A stretch of DNA of 64,000 bases from Linum tenue (Eukaryota > Streptophyta > Magnoliopsida > Malpighiales > Linaceae): contig CAMGYJ010000006.1 in NCBI GenBank assembly GCA_946122785.1, positions 46,830,066-46,894,065 on the forward strand, in the 5' to 3' direction. Shown here piece by piece: positions 11,601 through 23,580 of this stretch. How positions within the stretch are numbered: position 1 is the first letter of the stretch; each line of letters starts with the position of its first letter. A program made the position numbers and the translations under genes. The notes under the pieces are model-generated. The model had not been told where the DNA came from and searched no databases. It worked only from the letters and a program-made list of their open reading frames with translations.

Positions 11601-14600
11601 CCCACTCAACAACAAAATGAGCAAGCACGCCAGCTCCAAAGTTAAACCAAAGACTCATCAATCCAACTGCCTCTATTCTGAACGCCCTCCGCATCTGTTC
11701 TGGTAGCTTGTCTGCTGCTTCAGAACCAACTTTGGCCGCAGTCAGAGCTTTAGAGTCAGAATTTGCACTGCTTTCTTCAGATTTGTCATCTGCTTTTACT
11801 CCAAGAAGCTTCCGCATCCCCAGAGCAAATGTCCTAGCATTAGAAAGCCTACAAATGTCTGCAACTAGTTGCTTTATACTATCACTCTTGACAGTCTGAT
11901 AGCTGAGGACCACACCTTCAGGGTCATATCGGATGTGTGAATCAACATCCGACGTATTGGCAATACGGATTCCAGAACCCCAAGTTGTGCTAATGTTTCC
12001 CTTTTGCAGTTCCCACAGGTCCCTGAAGTGCTGATCATTTATTTTGACATCCCAGTACATGCTTCCCGGTCTTCCAAGTCGTAAGCATATATGTTGCCAT
12101 GGATCACCTCTTGCAAAAGGAAGTCTGAACCATATATTTGATGATCCACTTCTCAATCCCACTTCCTCCACATAAGGAATATCAAGTGCCTCCATCTGGC
12201 TAGTAAGTCTGGCATACTTGATGCAAAGCGAACAATGCCTTATGACATGAAGAAGAGAAGAAATGTAAGTGCTAGAAGGAGCGTTCCCTTTGTCGGCTTC
12301 AGCCAAGAGATTCCCATAGCTGAATCCTTCATTTATGCTCACCATCTCCATTGATACAGGTGAATTTGATGAAGGCTTCTGAGATTGGGACAATGCGGAG
12401 GTTCTCCTCTTCTTAACCAATCCTCCTCCCGTGTCTTTATTTTGCAGAGAAGGAATCAAATTCAACACCTCTGAAACCGTACGCTTTCTAGTACTTTTAT
12501 CATGTTTTGGCACCTCATTACTAGACAAGTCTCCTCTTTCCTGGGCTGTAAGCAGACATATCAGAAAATAAACATAAGCGACAAGACTAACAAAAAATAC
12601 ATAGAGATTCATAAAACTATTAGCACGTAACACAACTACAAAAATCTTGGAGTAAGTGTCTTACATACGGGAGTCGTCGCAAAGGAGCCTGATCCATTTA
12701 CTCTGGTGGTTCCAGCTGACAACCGAGGAGCCAAGCTTTTGGGTCCATTAGTTTTAATGCTAGCCGAACAAAATTGAGAGCTTGACCTCCCAGACAATCC
12801 ATCGATAACCGTGTCATTCAGCAATCTCATATGATCCTCATCCATTGAGATATTTGAAGTAACCTCAACAGAGTTTGGGGATCTGAGTGAGGTCAAATCT
12901 TGATCAGATTTTGAACCTGACTGCCTTTTTATGTAAGAATTTCTCCCCATGCCAGGAGATAATGAACTGAAGGAACTTGAGTGACCCCTTACACTGCTTG
13001 ATTGGTACAACGAATAATTGTAGTGCGAACTCAAACCAGAAGGTTTTGAAACAGTGACATTGTTCATCTGTCCGTCCCATACAGGAGGAGTTCCTACTTT
13101 AACACCTTGGCGACTGATTGGACCAGAACCAAAATTGGACAATGAATTAAATGAAGATGGGATTTTCTGGATGGGAACTGCTGGTGCAGATGCTCCTTTC
13201 TCCAACTCAAATACTTCATCAACAAAAGATGAAAAACTAGATGGTGGACCTCCAGCAATTTGCAGAGGAGTCTCAGCACAAATGTCAGTTAGAAGTCCAC
13301 ATTCGGAAATTTCAAGAGCACCCCCAGCACGTGGCAAGAACGAATTCAACTTTTCCAAGTTAAGCAGACTTAAATTCAAATCATCTTCAAGTATCTGCAT
13401 CCGGGTAATATCAATCTTCTTGACACGCACAACTTGGTTCAAATCACCAGAAGATACTCTTCCAGATGGATCAGGCTGTATTTCTAATAATACAAACTGC
13501 AATTTGAAATCTTTATCAAGCTGCACTAGCAAGAAATATGAGCTCCCACAATCAGGAAACCCCATTAGCAACATAGGTGAGCGACTCAAAAGGTTTTTAG
13601 GCACTTTAACAGTGGCAAAACCATCCTCATACACCTGCAAATTTCACATCTCTGTCTCAAACAATCGTATGGAGTAATAGCGTAAAACAAACTACTATGG
13701 CACCGAGCAACCAAAGTGATCTTACCTCCAGCCCTAAAAACCTGCCTGTGGATGCAAACAAGTGCAAGATACTTTTGTTTCGCAATCTGGTAAAAACTTC
13801 GGCTGCAGTCATGTTTCCCTGATTTAAAGCTTCTTCACACTCTGACAATGCTGTTGCTGGGAGTATATTTTGGGATAAACGGAGCAGAAAACGACCAGTC
13901 CTACAAATCAAATAGGACATCAGATGCTTCCCAGATATGGCAGATCATGAGACTCATCGATAGCAATAAAACATACTGTCTATTTCCTTTCTATGTTGTC
14001 AGATGGAAGCCGTGAAGAGCAAAAGGCAGGTATTGGGAATAGCAAAACTGAGTGGAAATGCTGGAAACCTGCTGTATCCAGCTTCGTTACTACCGAAGGC
14101 AGGGTACCATAGTAACCCATTGAACATACTTGATTCAAAAATTTCAAATTCTGGAATCAATAGTTGTTGATACCTACGTCTACGCAGAAAGAAGAAACAT
14201 AAAAACTAAATTGGTCAAGGGGTCTATCAGAATGGAAACTTCAGCTAGCAAGTAAAACAACCTGCCCCACTATAGAAGATCTTTCTGCTGCTTGTATCCT
14301 CATGCAATGATGATAAAACTTTCAGTCCACAGAAACACTTCTAAAAACATGCAATGCTACTTTTTCAGAAAGCCAACCCTCAAGGGAAGTACCAACAAAC
14401 GAAGGGAAAAACTAGCATTCACCACTTGCATCTCCCCAAACAACTCTCCTTCCTCTGTCCTTACCAAACACTACATGTCATGTGACGCAGCATTTAGAAA
14501 AAAGAAAAGACAAGAACCTTATGTTTATCCCAAGCATGAAATATGATGAACCATATGCACGAACACATAGTACTTCTTGAGCCTCATATTTCCCGCGTTC

Positions 14601-17355
14601 GGACTTAGCCCCCTTCTGCCACAAATAAAAGGGACGACAACAATAAAGCACAATAAAATGGTGATAGAAGCCAGAAAGGTGCATTTACACACCAAAGAGA
14701 CTTCTGCAGCCGAAAAAGATCAATAATCATAATGTTATGGCCTTGCCTTATGAGAAATTGAAAATATCAGCAAGTGGTTCCGTTTTTTCAACTAGAATAC
14801 TCAGATTTCATTAATTTTCAACAGATTAGCATCTTAAAACCAACCTTTCTATGGTGGAAATCCGATTCCTCCAAGTGGGATCGAAGAACAACATCATCAG
14901 CGGCACGACTAATTTGGATGTTTTTCTCCAGCTCTTTCTGAATTTGAAGAAACCGGGTATATCTGTTGCAGCATATAGCTCTCATCAACAAGTTTTCAAC
15001 ATCAATGCAGCCTTGGTCAAGAGAAAATTCTGCCTCTCTTCCTGTGGATGGATCTATAACAAATGAACTATGAGTACATCTGATTTGAAGATCCGATCCT
15101 GGCTCAATTTTTATAAAATGGCATGCTCCCGAATCCAATGCACCAGAGTTCTTATCCAGATCTAGCCAGTACATAAGCTTCAACCCTGGAGTGCGTAACC
15201 CCACCGATTCAGCTTCTCCGTCTTGATTTAGCTGTGTGGATGTACCACCATCAGATATGACCTCAAAACGAATTGCATCTCTCCATCTTTCTTGACGTAG
15301 AACTTGCACTTGTCTTATCACGGTATCCATAACAAGTGAAACACAGAGCTCATGGAGCACCGAGTACATGATCATGAATGGGTTCTCTGCTGCTGCCATT
15401 CTGCGTTCCAAATCATCTCCAAGGGCATACCTTCGCAACTCTTCCAGTTTCACAGGTCCACTTATCTCACCAACTAGCAACTCTAAATGCAATATTCTCC
15501 ATAAGGACAGGTGTCCCCGGTAACCAAGAGTAACTAACACTTTAAATTCACCGTCAACACACAGCTGAGCCGTACCATCAGAAACTTTTACCTCAGAGAA
15601 TTCCTTGGGAAAAGAAACTTCAAGTAACTTAGTCCGCACAAGAATATCCAACTTTCTAAGAGCTGGCTTCTGTTGATCCCCACTTAGCATGCCCTGGAGA
15701 CCAATATCTTCCACGCACTTTGGCAAGCGCTGATAAGATCCTGTCAAGAGTATTTCAACAGCAGATGGGACATCGTAAATAGGAGCACGAGCTTGCTGCA
15801 GTCCTTCATGCATAAAGAACAATGAATCTGCAGCTTGTGTAAAGCATGTATCATGACTAGATACTGTAGACTGAAGTTGCTGACAGTATTGTATCAATGG
15901 GACCTGTAGAACAAAAGAACAAAATATATGTAAATCATCTGAAGCATCCAGAACGATCAGTGTAAATATTCTGATAGGTGTTACGTTAGCTAAGGAGACA
16001 CCAGTAAAGATACAGGAAGCAAACTTCCCCACGCAACTCTATCATTAGATTTGCCTTCTTGGCATATCTTGGACAAAAAGAAAAAAACTCTATCATAATA
16101 TTACTTCTCTACCCTTCACGCATGTAAAGCTCTCAAGAGATGATGTCTTGTCTAGGGATAAATAACCATCCAACCATTTCACCAGCCATCTCACTGTTAG
16201 CGCAAGAGTTATTAACTCTTTACCTGACCCGATGATATAACCAATTAGCCTATATTTTGTGACACAAATAGTAAGCTTGCAAAAGCATCACAGATGACAT
16301 AGCTTGCATTGAGGTTTGCAAACAAGGGCAGTTCAGAAAATTCTTGCACTGTATTCATAAAAAGGAAAAATTATTGTAATGTAAGTGCGGAAAGTTCGTG
16401 TCTTTTTGCCCCACGTTTTGTGCAAACCCATCTATGCAATTAGATGAAATAATTCAAAGGCCGTGTCCTGAATTTTATCGCCCCATACAAAAGTTCTCGA
16501 GTACGGACACAAATTTGTTCTTAATCCTATTAGCCATAATTCAAGGACACTCGTTATAAAGCTCTAGATGATCTCTTAATCATTCTCCACCAATCATATG
16601 AGCAAAGGCACCCTAACTTTTCTCTAATGCAAATCAAAATGGTTTACGAAAAGAAGCAACTATGTGTATCTATTTTGGCCTAGCGAACTACTAACTAGGC
16701 AACCCACTGAGTTCCACTGTTACAGATGTTACACCAGAAGAATGATTCATTCTACCAAATCGAAACTGACAGTTAAGGTTGAGGCATGAATCCAGTCAGC
16801 TATAGTTCTTGGAACAAACTGCCCTGTCCATTGTTCTAACAGCACTCTTCTCAGGGTTCCAGTCCCCCGACGGCATAGAAGCTGGATTGGCCAAAGCAAG
16901 TGAAACACCATTTCTATTATATATCCCAAGTCAGCTTCCTAATACTACCCTTTTCAATACACATTCAGCCGTAAAACCAACAGGTCCCTAGTTTAGCAAC
17001 TCAGAACGACAAAAGTTCAAAATTTTCCAGTCTCCAAACTTCCCAATTCCCGAAAACAAGAGTTCATCAATGCGATCAAGACCCGAAGAGTTGCAAACCA
17101 ATTCAAACAACGACGCCACAACAACAACAACAACAAAAAACTAACCTGTTTGCACCACTTGGCCAAGACATTAAGCCTGAGCATACGCTGCCTGGTTTTA
17201 ACCAAGTACTTAAGCAGCCCAATCTTCCTCTCAGAGTCAGACTGCTCACCCGACCTGGACTTCTCCACCAATTCTTTGAACGAAACGAAGGAGTCCTCAG
17301 CAGCCCGACTCACCAGAGTGGAGAAGTCCACCGTTTGTTGCCCCAACTCCGCCAT
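8696..17355 (-). CDS. MED14: Mediator complex subunit 14 (MED14, STRUWWELPETER/SWP)
   Basis: Eight exons join in frame to 1802 residues: 17355-17146, 15903-14845, 14615-14518, 13900-13726, 13634-12665, 12545-11539, 10856-9781 and 9509-8696. All introns have GT/AG ends and compatible phases. The start MAELGQQTVDFSTLVSRAAE, the blocks AADSLFFMHEGLQQARAP and RCFAGDQVWLQPATPPKGG, and the C-terminal block INAAGGAAWLPYCVSVRLRY match plant MED14 as I remember it. Exon 5 and the start of exon 6 encode a Ser-rich, poorly conserved linker; exon 7 begins with another Pro/Ser-rich linker (about residues 1200-1285). MED14 is the nuclear scaffold joining head, middle and tail modules of Mediator for RNA polymerase II transcription. 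The Arabidopsis protein is about 1700 residues, so this one is somewhat longer, mainly in linkers. No stop or frameshift was seen. Exon 5 could end at either of two GTs, but only the one after 12665 keeps the frame. Confidence 0.96.
11474..11495. repeat. Homopolymer of 22 A (T on the MED14 strand) in intron 6
   Basis: A run of 22 A on the plus strand, hence 22 U in the MED14 pre-mRNA, lies about 45 bases into intron 6. On the minus strand it is followed by GGTGGGTAAG, a strong donor-like sequence that resembles the real donor AAG/GTGGGT upstream. It is a plausible slippage site and possible cryptic splice site. Confidence 0.9.
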
Positions 17356-17840
17356 TACCGCTTCGCTTCCCGCCTCTATTACGTAACTAGGGCCTTCCTC
17401 TCTTTCCTCCCCACTTTCCGTTCGTCTTAGCGAATCCGCACACGCGTATGCATCGCAGAATGGCTAGGGTTTTTCCCCGGGACCGGAGAGAGGGTGGGGG
17501 AGCACGACTGGGAGGAGAATACCGAGATTCCCGCGGCGGACAATAAAATTCGTCCGCTCTGATTTTCTTCAGATTGTGTCTCGCTCTCCGGCGGGAAGAG
17601 GAACGGGGCGCCGGCGACGGAGGAGCAAATTCTCCGGGAGAGAGAAAGTAAAACCCAGATGGAAAGAAGAAAATGAGGAGAGAGAGTGAGAGATGGGTGA
17701 ATTGAATTGGGGGCGGAATTTATCCGGCTGTTTTTTTCTTCTTTTTTTGTTGGCCCGGCGCTCCTCTCTCTTTCTCTCCCACTATACCTCAAACAAAACA
17801 AACTGAGCATGCCTAGCTCGAGCTCGAATTCAACAACCAA
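17356..17840 (-). promoter_or_regulatory. MED14 5' UTR and promoter region
   Basis: The region upstream of the MED14 ATG is rich in short pyrimidine and purine runs (CT/GA stretches near 17640-17700 and 17745-17785), as in many plant 5' leaders of housekeeping genes. No clear TATA box was found. An open frame of 137 codons at 17840-17427 is low-complexity Ser/Pro/Arg sequence and is taken as chance. Confidence 0.45.
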
Positions 17841-18565
17841 TTACTCAATTTGAGGTCGATTTGAACACAATACAAGCTGTATAAATCAAGTTTGAACTCG
17901 GTTCGAAAAGAAATAAGTGAGCTCGAGTTCGGCTCGATCTCGATTCGGTAATAGTTCGTAAACAAATTCAACTAGTTCAAATCATCGAATTGAAGTCATT
18001 TGAAGCTTGTGATCAAAGCTCAACTCGACGAAATCATAACTATCTTTGTTTTCGAGAAAATATTGAACCATTCACACTTTTAATATCTGATTATAAACAT
18101 GTCTAATTACAATCATGACAGATTACTTTGTAGGTTTTCAAAATAACAAGTTTGTCTCTCATGTCAAGTACAATCATGAAAATTGATTGACAATTGCACC
18201 AAAAAACTTAGATATGCAAGGTTTTTTAATGACCGCTGCAAAAACAGGATGCAAAAGATGTCTTCAAGGCAACAACCCATGTTGTACATTTTTTCGTGCT
18301 ACAAATGAACACCACCTAAATAAAGGGAAAGAATGAGAGAACTTCATCATGATCAAAGCCACAACTGCATATTGATTCCATGACAAACCAGTTAGTCAAT
18401 ATATTAATTCATTAAGTGGCTAAGTTGCAACTTGCAAAGAGTCTTAGCCCAATCATCATTAGGCTTAGACGGCCCAGAAAACAATTATATCCACTAAAAA
18501 AATTAGAGGACATCTACCGAGAGATACAAAGGAAATGCATAGATTTGCTAGTTGACCGGGTTAGA
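17841..18565. other. Intergenic, possible old repeat with GAGCTCGA words
   Basis: Around 17810-18030 the words GAGCTCGAGTTCGGCTCGA, AACTCGGTTCGA and AGCTCAACTCGA recur. Such GCTCGA-rich text is common in decayed plant DNA transposons, but I could not find paired ends. The remainder up to 18565 shows nothing I recognise. Confidence 0.35.
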
Positions 18566-19204
18566 TCAGGTCCTTAAGACCTCTTTTTTAAGGAAGATCT
18601 TAAACCCCTTTCAACTAATAGGAGAAGGAGAGAAAGAATGATTATTAATCATTGGATAACTACCTACCTATTTTTGGAAAAATACGATTCTCCTCCCAAC
18701 CCTAAAACTTCCCACCGCCGTCGTCCTCCTCGCCGATCTTCAACAGAACCTCTCCATCGTCCGGCCATGACTCCCTCGTTTGTAGTCCGGTCGTGACTCC
18801 CTCGTCCGTAGTCGGTCCTCTCCACCGCAACAGCTGTCGATTCCTCCGACACCCCAGCTGCTTTTGTGGTCCAATGTCATCAGTTTCCCGACGAATCCTT
18901 TATTCTGGCCGCGCCAATACTCCGGCCATGAACGACGTCTTTTGGTTGACCATTCGTCGCAAACATGGAACGTGCAGTTCCATTTGAATTTGGTGTGAAA
19001 GCTTTTTTATGTTGTTTGGGTTGTATATATTGTTGAAAGGTTGATTGTTCTCGTTGGCATTGCTTCTCATTGATATTGTTTTTATGTTAATAGCGTAAAT
19101 AGAAATGTTGATAAGAGATGGAAAAAAGTTTATGTGTACTGGTGATGTCGTTGTACTAGACTACTAGTTAATATTTTCAATAATATTATTAATAATTGTT
19201 TTGT

Positions 19205-19742
19205 GGCCGGTTAGTAGGGTAATAAGATATTTTAATAACGTTCTTAATCTTATTAAAAAATGTCACTTGAGTGTGTTAAAACATTGATTGATAATTTTTG
19301 TTGATAATGATTTTAATAATGTTGTTTGGAAATGTTAATAAGGGATGACAAAATTGATTTTTACTAGTGATCGTGTTGTCATAGCGATGACGTTACCGAT
19401 TAATAATTTCAATAATACAATTGATAATAGTCGCCCAATCGGTTAATAATGTCCAATAATATGGGTTGATAACGTGGTGTATTATTGTTAAAACTGTACC
19501 TTTTATTTGTTAATAACAATATAAAAAAATATTGACATACCGGTTAATAAGATGTTTTCATAACGTTGTTCAATATTATTTGAAAATGTAACTTGAGTGT
19601 GTTAATAATTGCAATAATATAATTAATGATATTTTCATGGTCGGTTAATAATGTACAATAATATGAGTTGATAATGTGGTTTATTATTGTTAAAACGGTA
19701 ACTTTTATTTGTTAATAACGATATAAAAAATATTGAAATAAA
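19205..19742. repeat. Degenerate direct repeats in the TIR element core (period about 202)
   Basis: The block starting CGGTTAATAATGT at 19440 recurs at 19642 with few differences over about 100 bases. A second block, CGGTTAGTAGGGTAATAAGA at about 19207, recurs as CGGTTAATAAGATG near 19546. The core is built from repeated units with the words GTTAATAA and TTGATAAT. Confidence 0.75.
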
Positions 19743-20077
19743 AAAAACAATACTTTTTTCGTTTTCGGGCAAGAAAATGAATATTGACATAGCTAATTTT
19801 GTTTGACCACTTAGTTGGAAATTATTACGATTGTTACTCTAGAATGTTAATAACTTTATTGATAACGATATATACTAAATGATTCAAATCTGAATGAAAT
19901 ACCTTCTGATGCAAACTTCAAAGGCTAGGATTTTGAAAACAACTTGGTAGGAAGTGAACATGAAATTGAGGGAATGGAAGGTGGGTTGTGTGTTTTGAAT
20001 ATATGACGAGATTTAGTTAACAATGATTTCATACAAGACATTCATCAAGTTATTGACGAGATATAGTTAACATAACC

Positions 20078-20465
20078 GTTGATAATGTCGTAAACAACCA
20101 ACAAATTATATACAAAAATATGATAATGTTTTTTATTTTGTTAATAATACAACGAACAAATGTTTAATGATACCTTGCATATAAACGTTGATAACGTTTC
20201 ACCACATTGTTAACAATTTTTTGAAAACCGTTAATAATTTTACAACTGTTCATTGTTAGCTTTTTATAATTTACGTTGAAAAATGAGAAGATCTCGTTGA
20301 TAATAATTGTATAAACAACCAAAACAATATCTATGAACAGTTGACACTGCTTTTGTATTTTGTTAATAATATATCAAATGAACGTTTAATGCTACCTTGC
20401 ATAAACGTTAATAAAGTTAAGTTACCTTGTTAACAATTGTCCCAAAAATGTTAATAAATTAACCT
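20078..20465. repeat. Second direct repeat pair in the TIR element core (period about 218)
   Basis: The sequence from GTTGATAATGTCGTAAACAA at 20078 recurs from GTTGATAATAATTGTATAAA at 20296. Both copies contain AACGTTTAATG or ATGTTTAATG, then TACCTTGCAT, then AACGTT and TTGTTAACAATT in the same order. It is a different unit from the one at 19440. Confidence 0.7.
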
Positions 20466-21142
20466 GATAATGACCCATTAAATGAAACCCGAAACTTATT
20501 AATAATAACCTTAAAACTATTGATATGTTGATAATGACCCAAAACTTATTGATGACCAACGGAAATCACGTCCGGGAAGCGCTAGGGAAAAAAGGAATAT
20601 GTTGCCGCTGCTCGTGCGATGAAGAAGAACACCGGGGCTGGAAAGCTACACGATCAGGCTGTTGCTTGTGCGACGGGGAACAGGGCAGCAGGCTGGGGAA
20701 GCCAGTAAGCTGCTGATGTGGGACGCCGCAACGCCGGGAAACACTGAGGAGTGGGGACAGAGCGCGGCCTAAAGGGAAACTGGTTTTAGGTTTTCGGCGA
20801 ACAGGAAGCTACGGCGCCGACGGCGGAGACGGCCGGATACTGCTGACGAATGGACAGCCGGAAAACATAGACAAAGAATCTCTGGCGGCGGAGACGGCTG
20901 GTGACTGCTGTACATGTTGAGGAGAGTATCCTGGTATGCCGAGAGGGAGAAAAACCGACGGGTTGGGACGTGGGTTTCAAAAATAGTAGGGTTTATTATT
21001 CATATTTTATATTATTCATAATTCCCAACATACCCTTAACAACTAATAACTCCTCAATAACTACTCACGAACTACCTAAACTCAAATCAGCCAATTACAA
21101 CGCTTTAAGATCCTCCTTAAGAAAGAAGGCTTAAGGACCTGA

Positions 21143-21637
21143 ACTTAGTCCCTAATTCACTCTTCTTACTGCTACATCAACAATTAACACTTTTCTTGCT
21201 ACACTAAATTGGTGCAAGAATAGAAAGAAAGGCCTCAAGAATTCGATCAAAGGTAAACAAACAAGCAAAAAACAAGAAAAACTAACCAAAACATTAGGAT
21301 AAGTCAACTTCAACAACATCCTCGTTTGTCAAAAAAAAAAACAACATCCTCTTTCTTTGACAACCTCAGCTCCATTGTAAAAGTCAGAAAAATACACTTC
21401 AAGCATCTTAAACTTGTTTTTTTGGGGCCATAATGGCATAAAATAAAATTAGCATTTTAGACTCCCTCAATATTTCTAAAAAAAATTCAGCATATCAAAA
21501 GCCATAGACAGCATATTTCATTCTGTGATATTAAGCTCTTACTTATCCAACAACTTCTAATTTCCCAAAGTCCCAGAAGAAACAAATTAGAAGTTGAATG
21601 CTCACTTTCATAAATATATCCAGTGACATCATTAAAT
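21143..21637. other. Spacer between DNA transposons
   Basis: AT-rich sequence with short A runs (for example 21330-21342). No gene, no paired ends and no repeat were recognised. Confidence 0.5.
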
Positions 21638-21645
21638 ATCTCAAC

Positions 21646-23285
21646 CAATGCAGTCAAAATCGTGTTTTAAAACTTAAAAACTTACGATTTTACGCTTTCA
21701 GGTCACCGAAATGCTTTCGTTTTCATATAAAATCTTAAGTGTATAAAATCGGACTAAATTGCGCTTTAAAGCTTACGCTTTTACGCTTCTAGTTCACTAA
21801 ATGGGTATTCTTTTCATGAAATTAATAAGGCCAAATTCACCTGTATAGCCAAAACTTTGACGGTTTTGCCAAATATAGCCACTTTTGGAGAAATACCAGA
21901 AATAGCCACTTCCGTCCAATTGTTTGACGGTGTTAGTTAACGTGCTGACTGGACAAACGGACCATCCGACGTGGCTTTTATCGTCGAACAAGTGAATTCC
22001 ACGTGGAATAAAAAAAAAGTCAAAACGGTAAATGCGTTGTTTTACGCCTCAGTCACTTTCTATCGTTTTCATTTTCCCTTCCCTTTCCCCGAGTCGGTAT
22101 CCAGAGAAAACCCCTCTTCTCCGACGACGAAGCACGACGCTCCCTCTTCTCCAGATCGGCGTTGGTAGTCGTCGACGACGACGAGAGCCTTTCCGATCCA
22201 CGAGCCCACCACGAGAAGCAAAACCCCTTTCCTCCTTTCCGATTCACGAACCCTAAAATCTTTCGCGGATCTGCGGCGGGCGGTCGTGGGTGGCGAGTAA
22301 AGGTGAAGACGAGGACGCCGCGGAAAACGAGGAGAAGGGGTCGTCGCAGGGGTCTTCGTTCGCGCAAAAGGAGAGGCTGGGTCCGCGCGAAAGGAAAGGG
22401 AGGCGGCAGAGCGGGGGACGTCCTCGAGTGCGGCGGAGCGGGGGAGGTCGTCGAGTGCAAGTGCGGCGCGGCGGAGCTGTGTTCGTCGACGAGTGCGCGG
22501 GGCTGCTTCAATCGGCGGGACTTGGTTCGTCGAGGAGAGCGGCTGCTGGGAAACCCTAAATGGGATGGAGTTGGGGAAATGAAATAATAAAATTTTCAAT
22601 TTTATTCACCTGATTTTTTTTACCCATTAAAAATGACTTGGCATCCTACATGTCAATGGATGCTGAGGTGGGAAGGAAAGACACGGTGAAGTGGCAGCCA
22701 CATCATCTGTCCGTTAAATAGACTAACGGTGTCATTGACGCCGTCAAACTATGTAATGGAAATGGCTATATTTGTCATCGAACTTTCAAATTCCTGGCTA
22801 TTTCTGGTATTTCTCCAAAAGTGGCTATATTTGTCACAACGATGAAAGTTTTGGCTATGCAAGTGAATTTGGCCAATTAATAATAAAAAGTATATTTTAA
22901 AGGTAAATCAACAATATAATACATTTGAGATTAAAAAGATACATATCAGGTCTTGGATGCATTCTCGGTTTTAATAGAGTAATCTAATTTACAAGTTCTT
23001 AAATTCATTAGCATAGAGGGGAATGTGGCTTATTGTTAAGATTTATGTTTATTAACTTATTTTTAAGGTGCTATGAGTTGCTCTAATTTAGACATGAATT
23101 GCAGATATTCATTAACTTATCAAAATTCTGTGCACTCATATTTTACATAGTATATGTCATACTTAATAGATATTTAGCCATTTTACAGTATGCGCAAAAA
23201 ACTTACGCTTTTACGCTTTGATTCTAAGCTTTACGATTTTACCCATTTTCCGCTTTTAGATAGAATTGCGCTTTTGACTGCATTG
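21646..23285. mobile_element. Non-autonomous hAT-type element with nested MULE
   Basis: The ends are CAATGCAGTCAAAA at 21646-21659 and its exact reverse complement at 23272-23285, a 14-bp TIR that fits the hAT pattern CARNG. Flanks are ATCTCAAC (21638-21645) and ATCTCAGC (23286-23293): an 8-bp target duplication with one mismatch, as expected for hAT. The subterminal parts are full of short words such as CTTACGCTTTTACGCTT and ACGATTTTACGCTT on both sides, typical of hAT transposase-binding regions. No coding capacity of its own was seen. A Mutator-like element sits inside it. Confidence 0.8.
21829..22874. mobile_element. Mutator-like (MULE) non-autonomous element, nested in the hAT
   Basis: The left end from GGCCAAATTCACCTG and the reverse complement of the right end match over about 80 bases, including GGAGAAATACCAGAAATAGC unchanged in both. 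The flanks are identical: AATTAATAA at 21820-21828 and 22875-22883, a perfect 9-bp target duplication diagnostic of Mutator-like elements. After the TIRs a further inverted segment around GTTTGACGG and CCGTCAAAC follows. The core, 22050-22590, is GC-rich and differs sharply from the AT-rich arms, with long open frames on several strands and no recognisable domain. It may be a captured host fragment (Pack-MULE type), but the source gene was not identified. Confidence 0.88.
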
Positions 23286-23293
23286 ATCTCAGC

Positions 23294-23580
23294 AACTAGA
23301 TTCATAAAGATGTTGAAATGTACAAACCTAAAAAGCCAAAATCTCGTGCTATCAACAATAACGACAAATAACACAAAGTCACATCCCAACATATATTGTT
23401 ACGACGAAAAGGAAAAATATAAAAATAGGCTCATAATAGAAAAATAGAAGTGTACAAACTCATACGCTGTTATTTTTATCTCAATATCACTCGCATTAAT
23501 AAGAAAACAACTAAATATAGAGTAGGTACATAGTTGAAAACAAGCAAGAGACAAAATTCGAACCCTATAAACGAAGCGAA
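23294..23580. other. Spacer, no gene seen
   Basis: AT-rich sequence between the hAT element and the LINE RNase H remnant. Nothing recognised. Confidence 0.45.

Larger units (their letters stand above)
18566..21142. mobile_element. 2.6 kb TIR element, non-autonomous, unclassified DNA transposon
   Basis: The two ends are inverted copies: CAGGTCCTTAAG and the following bases at 18567-18604 match the reverse complement of 21104-21141 at 34 of 38 positions, and one further base pairs outside each end. Beyond the TIRs, subterminal stretches on both sides remain similar (compare 18660-18710 with the reverse complement of 20950-21000). There is no long open frame and no transposase motif. GC-rich arms (18690-18960 and 20570-20960) flank a very AT-rich core. 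A target duplication is not evident: the flanks share only TTAG at the same offset. The layout suggests a Mutator-like or hAT-like non-autonomous element, but the class is open. Confidence 0.7.

Noticed and set aside
13054..13677. 207-codon plus-strand frame
   Set aside because: It is antisense to MED14 exon 5 and its reading follows the codon pattern of that exon. No motif.
17427..17840. 137-codon minus-strand frame upstream of MED14
   Set aside because: Low-complexity Ser/Pro/Arg text in a pyrimidine-rich 5' UTR and promoter, with no motif; MED14's conserved start is at 17355.
18558..21150. TTAG as a target duplication of the 2.6 kb TIR element
   Set aside because: Four bases at the same offset on both sides could be chance; the adjoining bases do not match.
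22053..22599. Overlapping 141-176 codon frames in the MULE core
   Set aside because: Several frames on both strands are open at once because of GC-rich, Arg/Ser/Pro-rich text. None has a recognisable domain.
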